The notes: generated by a model not told the origin, from the letters alone. Positions 1 through 9,131 are shown, counted from the stretch's first letter. The stretch: 64,000 nt of DNA from Streptomyces albofaciens JCM 4342 (GCF_008634025.1 NZ_PDCM01000001.1:1981501-2045500); one strand, 5' to 3'. A program made the numbers and translations.

Positions 1-316
1 ACTCGGGGCGGCCGAGCAGCGAGCGGTAGCGCTGCACCGCGCCTCGGGAGCGCGGCGAGTGGGCCCAGGCCTGCCAGCGGCGGTTGGCCTCGCGCAGGTC
101 GGCGCGCGAGGCGCCGAGCGTGCGCAGCGCGTCCTCGACCAGGCCGGGCTGGTGGTCGGCCATCCGGCGCAGCAGGACGAGCTGGAAGGCGAGGGGGCCG
201 TCGGAGGGCGCGCCCGGGCCGTCGCCGGGCCTGCCGGATGCGTCGCCGGGTCCGCCGGAGCCGCCGCCGGGTCCGCCGGAAGATCCGTTGTCAGTGGTGG
301 GGTCCATGATGGACAT
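1..316 (-). CDS. Hypothetical protein, partial (3' end beyond window)
   Basis: An open minus-strand frame starts at ATG 316 (second in-frame ATG at 307) and runs off the left edge without a stop, giving about 105 residues. The first 40 residues are Gly/Pro/Ser/Asp-rich and probably disordered. They are followed by a helical stretch ([20 protein letters not shown], then an LREANRRW segment) rich in Arg, Leu and Ala. I do not recognise a family. It lies 61 bp downstream of the Trm112-like gene on the same strand and could be the last visible member of that cluster. No good ribosome binding site separates the two possible starts. Confidence 0.55.
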   Translation of the reverse strand, partial: MSIMDPTTDNGSSGGPGGGSGGPGDASGRPGDGPGAPSDGPLAFQLVLLRRMADHQPGLVEDALRTLGASRADLREANRRWQAWAHSPRSRGAVQRYRSLLGRPE

Positions 317-377
317 GGTCGCGGATCCGGCGGATCCGGGCGTGCGGACGGGGCTTCTCAGGACTCGTCACGGCTCG

Positions 378-611
378 TCACGGCTCGTCGGACGGCCGCT
401 CGTCCGGGGGCAGGCGGCGCAGGATGGCTTGGTGTTCGGTTTCGGTGACCTGTTCACCGGAGGAGGGGAGGAGCTGGGGGATGGTGCCGATGATCGGGTA
501 ACGGCGGCGCAGACGGGGGTTGTAGAGCACGTCCTCCGGCAGGAGCAGGGACAGCGGCCCCTTGTCGATCGGACAGACGAGGATCTTCAGCAGCGGGTCG
601 TCGGGCTTCAC
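378..611 (-). CDS. Trm112 family (UPF0434-type) small protein
   Basis: A 77-residue protein starting at GTG 611. The start is supported by a GTGA overlap with the stop of the preceding transporter gene. The sequence LLKILVCPIDKGPL at residues 7-20, then YNPRLRRRYPIIGTIPQLLP at 30-49, is the Trm112/YcaR pattern. Family members are small zinc-ribbon-like partners that activate methyltransferases, or orphan proteins near cell-wall genes. Only one Cys (13) is visible, so a full zinc site is absent; from memory this is usual for actinobacterial members. Two methyltransferase genes lie in the same cluster, making a partner role plausible but unproven. Confidence 0.8.
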   Translation of the reverse strand: MKPDDPLLKILVCPIDKGPLSLLLPEDVLYNPRLRRRYPIIGTIPQLLPSSGEQVTETEHQAILRRLPPDERPSDEP

Positions 612-1588
612 GGGTCGGCTCCTTGGGCGGGGGCGGCGGGCTCCGGCTCCGGCGCTCGTTCCGGGCCCGGTGCCGAGGCGTCGGTGTCCTGGCGGGGCAG
701 GGTGAGCAGGACGAGTACGGCCATCGCGGTGCCGCCCAGGCGCAGCGCGAGGCGCAGGGGGTCGGCGGGCAGCGGCTCGCCGAAGGCGACCGTGCCGCAG
801 GCGGCGGTGAAGACACAGGTGACGGTGGTGCACACGGGGACGATCAAGGAGGCACGGCAGCGCTGGAGCGCGGTCTGCGACAGCACCAGGCCGACCGCGC
901 CGGTGAAGAGCAGCAGATAGGGATACGGGGAGGTGAACAGGGCGCGGACGGTGCCCGCCGGGTCGCGCGCGTCCAGCAGTCCGGAGACGCCTTTGACGGC
1001 GAGCGAGCTGACGCCGTAGAGCAGGCCGACGGCCACGCCGTAGGGGACGCCCGAGGACGGCTGCCGGTGGCGGCGCTTGGCGCGCCGCTCGGCGGACCCG
1101 TACAGCCACAGCCCCGCGGCCAGCGACGGCAGCGCGATGGCCAGCAGGGTGCCGGCGGGGGCGGTGCGGGTGACCGTGCTCGCACCGTTGCCCTGGAGGG
1201 ATGCGACGACCATGCCGAGCGCGAGCAGGATGGCCAGGATGCCGCGCCGCTCCCGGCCGCTGGTGCGCTCGCCGAGGAAGACGGAGGACAGGAGGAGCAG
1301 CAGGACCAGCCCGGAGACGAAGATGCCCTGCGCGGCGGCGATGGGGAGGGTGCGGTAGACCGCGAGCTGGGCGGCGAAGCCGGCGGCGAGGGCCAGCGAG
1401 CCGCCGAGCCACAGTGGACTGCTCAGCAGGTGGCGGACCAGCCGGGCGGGCTGCCGGGTGCTGAGCGCGGGCAGCCCGGACAGGGCGCGCTTCTCCAGCA
1501 CGAAGCCGGTGCTGTACAGGACGTTGGCGAGCAGCGCGGACGCCACGCCCCACCACAGCACCGCCCTACTCCCTTCTCCGGCGGGCAT
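608..1588 (-). CDS. DMT-superfamily (EamA-like) membrane transporter
   Basis: A 326-residue integral membrane protein with nine or ten hydrophobic segments (first at about residues 10-28, last at about 280-300) and a polar Pro/Glu-rich C-terminus. The layout of two repeats of short helices, with FVLEKRAL near the N-terminus and motifs such as QGIFVSGLVLLLLLSSVFLGE ending repeat one, fits the drug/metabolite transporter superfamily (EamA or NIPA-like). Substrate cannot be read from sequence. ATG 1588 lies inside the 3' end of the upstream methyltransferase gene (23-bp overlap) and its stop overlaps the Trm112-like start, so it is translationally coupled. In this cluster it may flip or export a lipid-linked or small precursor; that is inference. 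Confidence 0.82.
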   Translation of the reverse strand: MPAGEGSRAVLWWGVASALLANVLYSTGFVLEKRALSGLPALSTRQPARLVRHLLSSPLWLGGSLALAAGFAAQLAVYRTLPIAAAQGIFVSGLVLLLLLSSVFLGERTSGRERRGILAILLALGMVVASLQGNGASTVTRTAPAGTLLAIALPSLAAGLWLYGSAERRAKRRHRQPSSGVPYGVAVGLLYGVSSLAVKGVSGLLDARDPAGTVRALFTSPYPYLLLFTGAVGLVLSQTALQRCRASLIVPVCTTVTCVFTAACGTVAFGEPLPADPLRLALRLGGTAMAVLVLLTLPRQDTDASAPGPERAPEPEPAAPAQGADP

Positions 1589-2342
1589 GGACGAGCAGGA
1601 TGGAGGCCAGTGACGGCAGGTGGCAGGCGGCGCGGTCCAGGGGCCGCAGCGGACGCGGCACGTCGTGGTACGGCGCGCCCGCGATCCGTACGGCCTCGAA
1701 GCCGCACGCCGTCAGGAAGCCGCGCAGCGCGCGGGCGGTGTAGAGGCGCAGATGGCCGACGACCTGGGTGCCGGGCCGGCCGTGGATGCCTCGCATGCTC
1801 ACCTCCGAGAAGACGGGCTGGATCCCCGCGAGCAGCAGCCCGCGGTTGTACCAGGCGGCGAGATTGGGGGTGGAGAGCATCAGGTGACCGCCGGGGCGCA
1901 GCACCCGCCGCAGTTCGTCCAGGGCCGCGTCGGGGTCGACGAGATGCTCGATGACCTCGCTGAAGAGCACGGCGTCGGCGGCGCCGTCCGCGAACGGCAG
2001 TCCGCCGTCGCCCAGTTCACCGCGTACGGCGTACGGGATCCGGGCCGCCGCGCGGCGCAGCGCGTCCTGCGACCAGTCGACGCCGACGACGCGGTGGCCG
2101 GGCAGCACGGCGGACGCGGTGGCGGCGGCACTCCCGTCGCCGCAGCCGATGTCCAGGACGGTGGCCGGCGGCGCGCCGGGGCGTACCGGCCCCAGGGCGC
2201 GGGCCAGCATCAGCGCCTGGCGCCGGGCGCGCTCGGTACCGGACGCGACGGGCACGGCGGGGTCCTCGTAGAACTCCCGCAGCGCGTCCGGTCGGGCCGG
2301 TGCGGTGCGGTCCTCCGGGGCGACGGCCGGCCGCCGGGTCAC
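1566..2342 (-). CDS. Class I SAM-dependent methyltransferase
   Basis: A 258-residue protein beginning at GTG 2342, chosen because it makes a GTGA overlap with the stop of the condensation-domain gene. SAM-binding motif I is VLDIGCGDG at residues 62-70. An acidic motif II region follows (VVGVDWS, about 86-92), then FADGAADAVLFSEVIEHLVDPDAALDE, typical of methyltransferase-11/UbiE-like folds, and LRPGGHLMLSTPN. The C-terminus matches the second half of glycan or lipid methyltransferases, with YTARALRGFLTACGFE. The acceptor is unknown. It is the distal of two methyltransferases in this envelope-type cluster, and the Trm112-like protein encoded just downstream could be a partner. Confidence 0.88.
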   Translation of the reverse strand: MTRRPAVAPEDRTAPARPDALREFYEDPAVPVASGTERARRQALMLARALGPVRPGAPPATVLDIGCGDGSAAATASAVLPGHRVVGVDWSQDALRRAAARIPYAVRGELGDGGLPFADGAADAVLFSEVIEHLVDPDAALDELRRVLRPGGHLMLSTPNLAAWYNRGLLLAGIQPVFSEVSMRGIHGRPGTQVVGHLRLYTARALRGFLTACGFEAVRIAGAPYHDVPRPLRPLDRAACHLPSLASILLVHARRRRE

Positions 2343-3805
2343 GGCGCGCCTCCCCCGGCCTCCGGCGACCACGACGTGGCTGCCAGCGACCGGGCGAAGA
2401 GGGCGCCCAGGCGGGCACCGGCCGCGTCGTCCAGCAGGGCGTGCGACCAGCGCAGCGCGAGCTGGATGCGCCCGCCGACGGAGACGGTGGTGACGGTCAG
2501 CCCGCGCGGCATCCGGGCCGGGGCCGAGAACCACACGGCGGTGGGCCGCCCCGCGTCGCCGAAGTCGAGGGGGTAGGGGATGCGGCCGATGTTGGAGAGC
2601 AGCGTGGTGGAGGCCAGGGGCGCGGCGGCCGTGCGCAGCGCCCGCGTCAGCGCCCCGCGCAGCCCGACCGGCAGCACCGGAGCGGTCAACAGGGATGCTC
2701 CGAGGCCGAGTTGCGAGCCCGGGGCGGATTTCAGGGAGCGGGTGCGGGCGGCGGTGCGCCGCAGCAGCCGGGCGACCGCCGCCGGGTCGGGCGGCTCGGC
2801 CGTGAGCAGCCCGGCGTCCTGCCGCTCCTCCGGCCCGAAGCCGACCGAGACCAGCCGGGTGCCGTTGCCGATGGGCATGTCCGTGCCGCGCGGGCGGTCG
2901 TCCACCGGCATGGTGACCACGACCGGCGCGCTCGGCCGCCCGTGCAGGCGGTTCCAGCGGGCCACCATCAGGCAGGTGGCGACCAGCAGCTGGTCGTTGA
3001 CGGTGTAGGCGGCGACGCCGTCGGTTCGGGGCGGGCGGGCCGGGACGGGCAGTTCGGTGATCAGCATGCCGTTGCCGGTGGCGTGCCGGGCGCCGCCGCC
3101 CCGGCCGCCCGCACGGGGCCCGCGGTCGCCGGCGATCCGTACGGGCCGGGTGGGCCGGTGGCCGCCGAGCGGTGGCGATGTGTCCTGCGGCCCGTCGGCC
3201 GCGGCGGTCCCGGCCGCGCGTACGGGGGCCGGCGCCGGGGAGTTGTCGGCGCCGCCGTAGAGCTGGGCGGCGGTGGCCAGTACGCGCAGGCAGGCCGGGC
3301 CGTCCAGGGCGGTGTGGTTGATGGTGATGAGCAGAACGGTTCCCCCACCGCCGTCGCCACCGCCGCCGCCCTCCTCCGCCTCCTGCTCGATGACCTCCAG
3401 CCGTACCGGCGGCGACGCGTCCAGCGGCGGCAGGTCGGTCAACGCCCGCCCCCTGGCCAGGTCGAGCGCGTCCGGCCCGGGCGGCGGGAAGACGACCGGG
3501 TCCCCGTCCGGCACGCCGGTCAGCTCCCACTCGTACCGCCGCCGCCACCACCGGTGCGGGGCCTGGCGCATCAGGATGCGGGGGTGCCGGCACAGCGCTT
3601 CGCGGAACGCGGCCCGCAGCCGGCCGGGATCCGGCTTCCCGGGCAGGTGCACCTCGATGTGCACGGTTTCCGGTTCGTCGGCCGTGAGGCAGTGCCGGGT
3701 GATCTCGTCCACCACCGGGAACGGGACGCGCCGTACGGGCCGGTCCGCCGCCCCGGAGGGCCCGTTCCCGGCCGGTTCCCGCCGGGCCGGCTGGAGTGCG
3801 GTCAT
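2339..3805 (-). CDS. Condensation-domain acyltransferase-like protein
   Basis: A 488-residue protein. ATG 3805 overlaps the stop of the AftD-like gene (ATGA). The motif NHTALDG at residues 163-169 is the HxxxDG active site of the condensation/CoA-dependent acyltransferase superfamily (NRPS C domains, PapA, wax-ester synthases), with His164 as presumed base. The C-terminal half has TLLSNIGRIPYPLDFG and an IQLALRWSHALLDDAAG segment, as in the second lobe of these enzymes. No adenylation or carrier domain is fused or nearby. A poly-Gly/Glu insert (about 140-156) and a Pro/Arg/Gly-rich loop (about 186-245) interrupt the first lobe. In this cluster it plausibly acylates a glycan or lipid; the substrate is not evident. 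Confidence 0.8.
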   Translation of the reverse strand: MTALQPARREPAGNGPSGAADRPVRRVPFPVVDEITRHCLTADEPETVHIEVHLPGKPDPGRLRAAFREALCRHPRILMRQAPHRWWRRRYEWELTGVPDGDPVVFPPPGPDALDLARGRALTDLPPLDASPPVRLEVIEQEAEEGGGGGDGGGGTVLLITINHTALDGPACLRVLATAAQLYGGADNSPAPAPVRAAGTAAADGPQDTSPPLGGHRPTRPVRIAGDRGPRAGGRGGGARHATGNGMLITELPVPARPPRTDGVAAYTVNDQLLVATCLMVARWNRLHGRPSAPVVVTMPVDDRPRGTDMPIGNGTRLVSVGFGPEERQDAGLLTAEPPDPAAVARLLRRTAARTRSLKSAPGSQLGLGASLLTAPVLPVGLRGALTRALRTAAAPLASTTLLSNIGRIPYPLDFGDAGRPTAVWFSAPARMPRGLTVTTVSVGGRIQLALRWSHALLDDAAGARLGALFARSLAATSWSPEAGGGAP

Positions 3806-6800
3806 CGGGTGGGTCCCTCCCCGGTTCGGTCCGAAGGATCTGACGGGTCCGGTGGCGTGGCGTCCGGGCGTGCGGTATCCGGTGGTGTGGCGTCCGGGCG
3901 TGCGGTATCCGGTGGTGTGGCGTCCGGGCGTGCGGTATCCGGTGGTGTGGCGTCCGGGCGTGCGGTATCCGGTGGTGTGGCGTCCGGGCGTGCGGTATCC
4001 GGTGGTGTGGCGTCCGGGCGTGCGGCGTCCGGCCGCGCGGCGTCCGGCGGTGCCCCGTCCGGTGGCGCGGCATCCGGCCGCGCGGCATCCGGTGGCGCGG
4101 TACGCCGCCGTCGGCGCGGCAACGGCGGCAGGGGCGGCCTCCGCTTCCGCACGCCCGCTCCTCCCCCTCGGGCCCCTATTTCCGGCTCCGGCCCCGGCGA
4201 CTCCGCGCCCGAGCCCGCCGGTGCCGTAGCCGGCGCCGGTTCCTCCTCCGGCCCCGGCCCGGCCCCCGCATGCGCCCCGCGCCGCGCCTTCCCGGCCGGC
4301 ACCGTCACCACCGCCGCCGCCAGCCCCAGCAGGGCCAGCGCCTGAGCAGTCGCGCTGAACGGACCGTCACCGGCGGCGGGGGACCCGCCCGCGCCGAGGG
4401 CCGCCGTGATCCCGGCTCCGAGCATCGCCAAAAGCGCGAGCGGTACGAGCAGCCCGTGCCGGAACCGGGCCACCAGGGCCAGCAGCGGAACGATCACCGC
4501 GTACGGCCCGGCGGCGAGGGCCACGACCACCGTGAGGGCGACGGCCCCCAGCACCCAGGACGGCGCGGGCGGCGCCTGCGGCTCCGGCGGGGTGCGCCGT
4601 GTCCGGCGTACCAGGGCCGAGCCGATGAGCAGCGCGATGCCGAGCGCGCCACCGAACAGCCCCAGGTCGTACGCGGTGGACGGTGCGTACGTCAGCCGCA
4701 CCATGCCGCTCTCGCCCGCCGGGATCAGGAACCCCTGCTGCCACCCGTCGAGGCGCACGGGGGACAGTTCGCGCCCGTTGAGCGTCGCGCGCCAGCCGGC
4801 GTTGGCGTTCTCGTACGTCTGGAGGTACGCGGCCCCGCCCGTGCCCACCTGGACCGTGCGGCGGTCGCCCGCCCAGTCGCGCGCGGTCACGCTCCGCCGC
4901 TCGGTGGCGGGCGCGGGGGCGCTGCCCCGGCTGAGGGTGACGTCCGTCAGCGCCAGCGGGCCCTGGTCGCCGGCCTCCACCCGGTGCTGTCCGGACGGCA
5001 GGTCCAGCCGCCCGTCGCGTGCCTCGCCCGCGCACAGTTCGACCTTGACCGGTCGGCGTTCGGTCAGATCACGTACGTAACCGGAAGCCTTGGTGGCGTG
5101 CAGCGTGCCGTCCACGGCGAGCGGCGGGCCCTGTCCGCAGGCGAGCGAGAACCGGTCGCCCGCGGAGGGCGGCGGCGTCCGCAGGTCGTCCAGGGCGGGG
5201 ACGTGGACCTCGCTCAGGCCGACGGGCAGTTGCAGGGCCTCGCCCACCACCGGGTTGTGGAGGGTGAGCTCCTTGACCTTGCTGATGGTGATGTCGAGGC
5301 GGTCGGTGGTGATGGGGTCGAAGCGGGCCCAGCCGTTCTCGTCCACCCCGGCGGTCGCCGCGCCGTCGGGCGAGTTGACGAGGATCTCCTCGGGCCGGGT
5401 GGAGACGCCGCCCGCCGCGGCCAGCACGATCCGGTCGATGCTGCGCTTGCCGGACCAGCGCAGGTGCAGGGTCGCTTTGTCGCCCGCGATCCAGGCGGTG
5501 GTCAGATCGCCGTCCACCAGGTTGCGGGGGCTCACCTGGGGGCCGGAGCCGAAGGCCGTGGAGTCGGCGGTGACGGTGATCCGGTTCCGCTTCCCGGGCG
5601 CCGCCCGGTCCAGCAGCTGGTCGAGTTCCGGCCCGGGTACGGCCACCGCCCGGCCGGAGACCCGGTACGCCCCGTCCGTACCGGTACGGAACTGCCGGTG
5701 CAGCCCCACCTCGGCGGAGACCGGCGACAGGCCGCCGGGGTCGCTGCCGCGGTGCAGCGAGTACGTCGCGGCCGGTGAGGTGGACTTCTCGGCGTCCGCC
5801 GGGAGCCGCAGCAGCCGGGTGACCTGCACGCCCGGGATCGACACCTCGGAGAAGCCCGCGCCGGACACTCCGGCGCGCGGTGTCTGCGCCGCGGTGATGG
5901 TGATCTTCAGCCACTTCGCGGTGCCGCGCGGGGCCCAGATCCGCTGCCTTTGGCCGTTGGTCAGCAGCGGGGTGGCCACACTGCCCCGGTCGGTCTGGAC
6001 GCGTACGGAGGTCGGCGCCGCGCGCATCCCGTCGCCGGGCAGCGGCGTCAGCGAGATCGTGGACGGTATGTACGTGGGCCGGGTGAAGCCGACGCGCAGC
6101 CACTGGCCCACCGGATCGCCCGCGCTGCCTTCCGCCCAGCCGGTTTTCGGATCGCCGTCGAAGGCGTGCACCGGATCGTACTGCGGCAGGTGGAAGAGCC
6201 AGTTGCCGCTGCTGGAGGCGGTGACGGAGGCGGCGCCGCGCAGCACCCCGGTGGTCTGGTGCGCGATGCCCTCGGTCGGCAGGATCTGCCGGGGTTCGCG
6301 CCCGGGGTCCTGGAGGCTGTCCGGGTGATTTCGCTCGCCGGGCGTATATGTGTAGGACGTGTTGGAGTTGACCAGGCCGAACCGGGTGTCGGCACGGCGC
6401 AGCCCGTCGCCGGTCAGCTGGAGCGGCGGGGTGCCGACGCCCGGGTGGTTGTCGCCGGTCAGCACGGCCGGGCGGTGCCGCAGCGCGGGGTCGGCGGACA
6501 GCGGGAGCAGCGCCTCCGGCCCCCCGCTGACCTGCGCCGTGTCGGCGACCGGCAGCGCGGTGACCGGGCCGGGCCGCGGGGTGTCCACCGGTTCGTAGAT
6601 CTCCACGGCGCGCTGGCGCGGGTACAGGCCCTGGATCTGCACCGGCGTGCCGGGGGCGATCTTCCCGTCCGTGGTCAGCGGCCCGAACGCGGCCACCTTC
6701 CGGTAACCGGACGCCTCCAGGGTGCGTTTGACGGTCTGCGTCGGCACGTAGCCGATCTGGTCGGGGTCCAGGTCATTGCGTACCACCACGTCGTACAGCC

Positions 6801-8409
6801 CCGCCCGGCCCAGGAAGTCGCGCAGCCCCGGCACCTCCGAGCCGGACATCAGGGCCTGTTCGACGGCGTCCATGGCGCGCCGCACGCCCGGCGTGCCGAA
6901 CGGCACGAAGTCCCGCTGCGCCCAGCGGGATTCCGCCAGCACGTCCAGGGGGTGGTCGATGGGGGAGCCCCAGGTGTAGATGCCGTGCGCGGTGGCGGGG
7001 ACGACGAGGGCGCGGTTGTCGGGGGTGTGCTTCTTGAGCCAGTCGGCGGTGCGTTCCCAGGCAGACGGCAGCTTCTTGAAGGCGCCCGGTTGGAGGACGG
7101 TGCCGTTGAGGTACGGGAGGGCCAGGGCAGGGAGCGTCGACAACGCGAGGACCAGGGGCACGTACCGCCGTCCCGGTACGCGCCGGGTGCCGCGCCGCTC
7201 GGCGGCCACGCCGAGGATGTGGGCGAGGCCGAAGGCCAGGGCCAGGGCCAGGCCGGGCTGGAACTTGTAGATGTTGCGGAACGGCCGCAGCCAGCCGTCC
7301 AGCCAGTCCTGCCACAGCCCGTGGAACGGACCGCCCAGCGAACCGGCGTACCCGGCCAGGCAGATACCGGCCACCACCAGCACGGTCAGCAGCAGCCAGC
7401 GCCGCTCCGGCACGTCCCGGCGGGCCAGTCCGGCCAGGCCCAGCGCGGCGGCCAGCGCCGTCCCGAGGACCGCGCCGGCCCCGGCCACCAGGGTCCAGCC
7501 GGCGGGCAGCCACGGTTCGCCGAAGTTCAGGTAGCCGACCCAGTTGCCGGCGCCGCGCAGCAGTTCGGTCGCCGACATGGTGCCGGTCGTGGTGGTCGCC
7601 TGCTCGATGTACGGCATGAAGTTCTCGCCGTACACGCCGAGCAGCAGCAGCGGCACCGACCACCACGCGGTCGCCAGGATGACGCCGGGAACCCACCACA
7701 CCAGCAGTGACCTGCGCCGGGGCCCGGTGCGCGAGAGCACGTACAGCAGGACGGGCAGCAGCGAGGCCAGTGTCGAGGCCGCGTTGACGCCGCCCATGAA
7801 CGGGATGAGCAGCGCGGAGCGGGTGGCGGCCAGGCGGGCCGGGGCGCGGTGGTCGGTGAGCGGCAGCAGCACCCACGGCAGCAGCGCGCCGGGCAGGGCG
7901 GCGGCGGACGTGGAGCCGATGAGCATGGTGAAGACCGGCCACAGCGCGTACGCGGCGGCGGCGAGCAGCCGGGTGGGCGGGGACCCGACGCGCAGCCGCT
8001 CGGCCAGCCGCAGCGCGCCCCAGAAGGCGGTGGTGACGATCAGCGACATCCACAGCCGCTCGGCGATCCACACCGGCAGGTGCACCAGGTCGGCGAGGGC
8101 GTAGTAGGGGAGGGACGGGAAGGCGTAGCCGACGTACTGGTCCGTGATGCCGCCGAAGCCCGCCCGGTCGTGCCACAGCTGTCCCAGGTCGCCCAGGAAC
8201 TTCCAGGGGTCGGTGGTCACGCCCAGTTTGGTCTCGAAGGTCATCTTCCCGAAGGAGGGCACCAGGAAGAGCACGAAGGCCAGGGCCCAGAACGCCGGCA
8301 GCCAGCGCCGGGACCGGGGCCGCTCGGGCGGTGGCGCGCCCGGCGCGGCCGCCGGGGTGCCCCCGGCGTCCGGTGAACCCGGTGAGCTGGACACGAGCGT
8401 CTGGGTCAT
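3802..8409 (-). CDS. AftD-like GT-C glycosyltransferase (DUF3367 family) with C-terminal tandem-repeat tail
   Basis: A 1535-residue protein; ATG 8409 overlaps the upstream methyltransferase stop (ATGA). After a Pro-rich cytosolic start (1-34) comes a polytopic GT-C module of about ten membrane segments to about residue 440. It contains FETKLGVTTDPWKF at 58-71 and a YVGYAFP segment in the first outer loop, typical of DUF3367/AftD arabinosyltransferases. A long extracytoplasmic region follows with discoidin/F5-8C-like carbohydrate-binding modules (for example NLVDGDLTTAWIAGD) and a terminal beta domain, then three or more membrane helices (about 1250-1390). The last 100 residues are a Pro/Asp/Ala repeat. 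AftD is known from arabinan assembly in mycobacteria, but streptomycetes lack arabinogalactan, so donor and acceptor here are open. Confidence 0.9.
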   Translation of the reverse strand: MTQTLVSSSPGSPDAGGTPAAAPGAPPPERPRSRRWLPAFWALAFVLFLVPSFGKMTFETKLGVTTDPWKFLGDLGQLWHDRAGFGGITDQYVGYAFPSLPYYALADLVHLPVWIAERLWMSLIVTTAFWGALRLAERLRVGSPPTRLLAAAAYALWPVFTMLIGSTSAAALPGALLPWVLLPLTDHRAPARLAATRSALLIPFMGGVNAASTLASLLPVLLYVLSRTGPRRRSLLVWWVPGVILATAWWSVPLLLLGVYGENFMPYIEQATTTTGTMSATELLRGAGNWVGYLNFGEPWLPAGWTLVAGAGAVLGTALAAALGLAGLARRDVPERRWLLLTVLVVAGICLAGYAGSLGGPFHGLWQDWLDGWLRPFRNIYKFQPGLALALAFGLAHILGVAAERRGTRRVPGRRYVPLVLALSTLPALALPYLNGTVLQPGAFKKLPSAWERTADWLKKHTPDNRALVVPATAHGIYTWGSPIDHPLDVLAESRWAQRDFVPFGTPGVRRAMDAVEQALMSGSEVPGLRDFLGRAGLYDVVVRNDLDPDQIGYVPTQTVKRTLEASGYRKVAAFGPLTTDGKIAPGTPVQIQGLYPRQRAVEIYEPVDTPRPGPVTALPVADTAQVSGGPEALLPLSADPALRHRPAVLTGDNHPGVGTPPLQLTGDGLRRADTRFGLVNSNTSYTYTPGERNHPDSLQDPGREPRQILPTEGIAHQTTGVLRGAASVTASSSGNWLFHLPQYDPVHAFDGDPKTGWAEGSAGDPVGQWLRVGFTRPTYIPSTISLTPLPGDGMRAAPTSVRVQTDRGSVATPLLTNGQRQRIWAPRGTAKWLKITITAAQTPRAGVSGAGFSEVSIPGVQVTRLLRLPADAEKSTSPAATYSLHRGSDPGGLSPVSAEVGLHRQFRTGTDGAYRVSGRAVAVPGPELDQLLDRAAPGKRNRITVTADSTAFGSGPQVSPRNLVDGDLTTAWIAGDKATLHLRWSGKRSIDRIVLAAAGGVSTRPEEILVNSPDGAATAGVDENGWARFDPITTDRLDITISKVKELTLHNPVVGEALQLPVGLSEVHVPALDDLRTPPPSAGDRFSLACGQGPPLAVDGTLHATKASGYVRDLTERRPVKVELCAGEARDGRLDLPSGQHRVEAGDQGPLALTDVTLSRGSAPAPATERRSVTARDWAGDRRTVQVGTGGAAYLQTYENANAGWRATLNGRELSPVRLDGWQQGFLIPAGESGMVRLTYAPSTAYDLGLFGGALGIALLIGSALVRRTRRTPPEPQAPPAPSWVLGAVALTVVVALAAGPYAVIVPLLALVARFRHGLLVPLALLAMLGAGITAALGAGGSPAAGDGPFSATAQALALLGLAAAVVTVPAGKARRGAHAGAGPGPEEEPAPATAPAGSGAESPGPEPEIGARGGGAGVRKRRPPLPPLPRRRRRTAPPDAARPDAAPPDGAPPDAARPDAARPDATPPDTARPDATPPDTARPDATPPDTARPDATPPDTARPDATPPDTARPDATPPDPSDPSDRTGEGPTR
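3851..4030. repeat. 30-bp tandem repeat, six copies, inside the AftD-like gene
   Basis: Six consecutive 30-bp units lie at 3851, 3881, 3911, 3941, 3971 and 4001. The four central copies are identical, the first differs by one base and the last diverges at its end. A degenerate 15-bp half-period continues to about 4104. On the coding (minus) strand each unit encodes ten residues of the type PDATPPDTAR, so copy-number change keeps frame and only alters the length of the disordered cytosolic tail. Confidence 0.95.
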
Positions 8410-9131
8410 GGCAACCGCCGCAGGATGAGGAGGAGGTTCCAGGTGGCCACTTCACGGACGACCGGCAGGCGCGGGATCGTTTCGGCGAAGAACGGCGCGT
8501 ACCGGGAGCGGGCCGTCACGATCCGTACGTCGTCGCGGGAGCGGAGGTGCCGCAGGGTCGGGCCGATGTGCAGGGCGAAGAGGTTCTCGCCCAGGGTGTG
8601 CTTCGCGGTCCGGCCGGTGCGCCACCGATAGAGCGTGCGGGCCCGCCCGGCGCCCAGGTAATGCCAGGGCGCGGTCTCGTGTCCACCCCACGGGGAGAGC
8701 CAGTTGGTGAACGAGAGGTAGATCAGGCCACCCGGCCTGGTGACCCGCACCAGCTCGCTCAGGAAGGTCCGCGGATCCGCCACGTGCTCCAGGACGTTGG
8801 ACGCGAAGCACACATCGGCGGCGCCGTCGGCCAGCGGGAGGAGATAGCCGTCGGCGAGCACGGCGCCCGGCGGCGTCCGGCCGCGGGCGGTCAGCTCGCG
8901 CGGGTCGGGCTCGAAGAGGTAGCCGAGCGCGCCGCGCCGCCGGAACTCCTCGGTGAAGTGCCCGCTGCCGCCGCCGATGTCCGCGACGACGCGCCCCTTC
9001 AGCGGCTCGTACCGTTCGATCTGGTCGGCGGCGTCGCGCGCGAGCAGGCCGTAGCAGTGCTCGGGATCGTGCTGTTCGCGCAGGAAGGCGCGGAAGAGGG
9101 TGAGTGATCTGCGCAGGGAAGGGTCCCGCAC
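8406..9131 (-). CDS. Class I SAM-dependent methyltransferase
   Basis: A 241-residue protein starting at GTG 9131, seven bases after the glycosyltransferase stop. Motif I is VVADIGGGSGHF (about 48-59), followed by a ELTARG/GAVLADGYLLPLADGAADVCFASNVLEHVADP stretch with the methyltransferase-11 signature and the R-V-T-R-P-G-G-L motif. A YLSFTNWLSPWGGHETAPWH segment resembles sugar or lipid-linked glycan methyltransferases that recognise a polar acceptor. The stop overlaps the AftD-like start, indicating coupled translation. The gene is almost always expected beside such a GT4/AftD pair in this kind of cluster; the exact acceptor is unknown. Confidence 0.88.
   Translation of the reverse strand: MRDPSLRRSLTLFRAFLREQHDPEHCYGLLARDAADQIERYEPLKGRVVADIGGGSGHFTEEFRRRGALGYLFEPDPRELTARGRTPPGAVLADGYLLPLADGAADVCFASNVLEHVADPRTFLSELVRVTRPGGLIYLSFTNWLSPWGGHETAPWHYLGAGRARTLYRWRTGRTAKHTLGENLFALHIGPTLRHLRSRDDVRIVTARSRYAPFFAETIPRLPVVREVATWNLLLILRRLP

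Noticed and set aside
3851..4030. CRISPR-like array
   Set aside because: Units are contiguous with no unique spacers and encode an in-frame peptide repeat.
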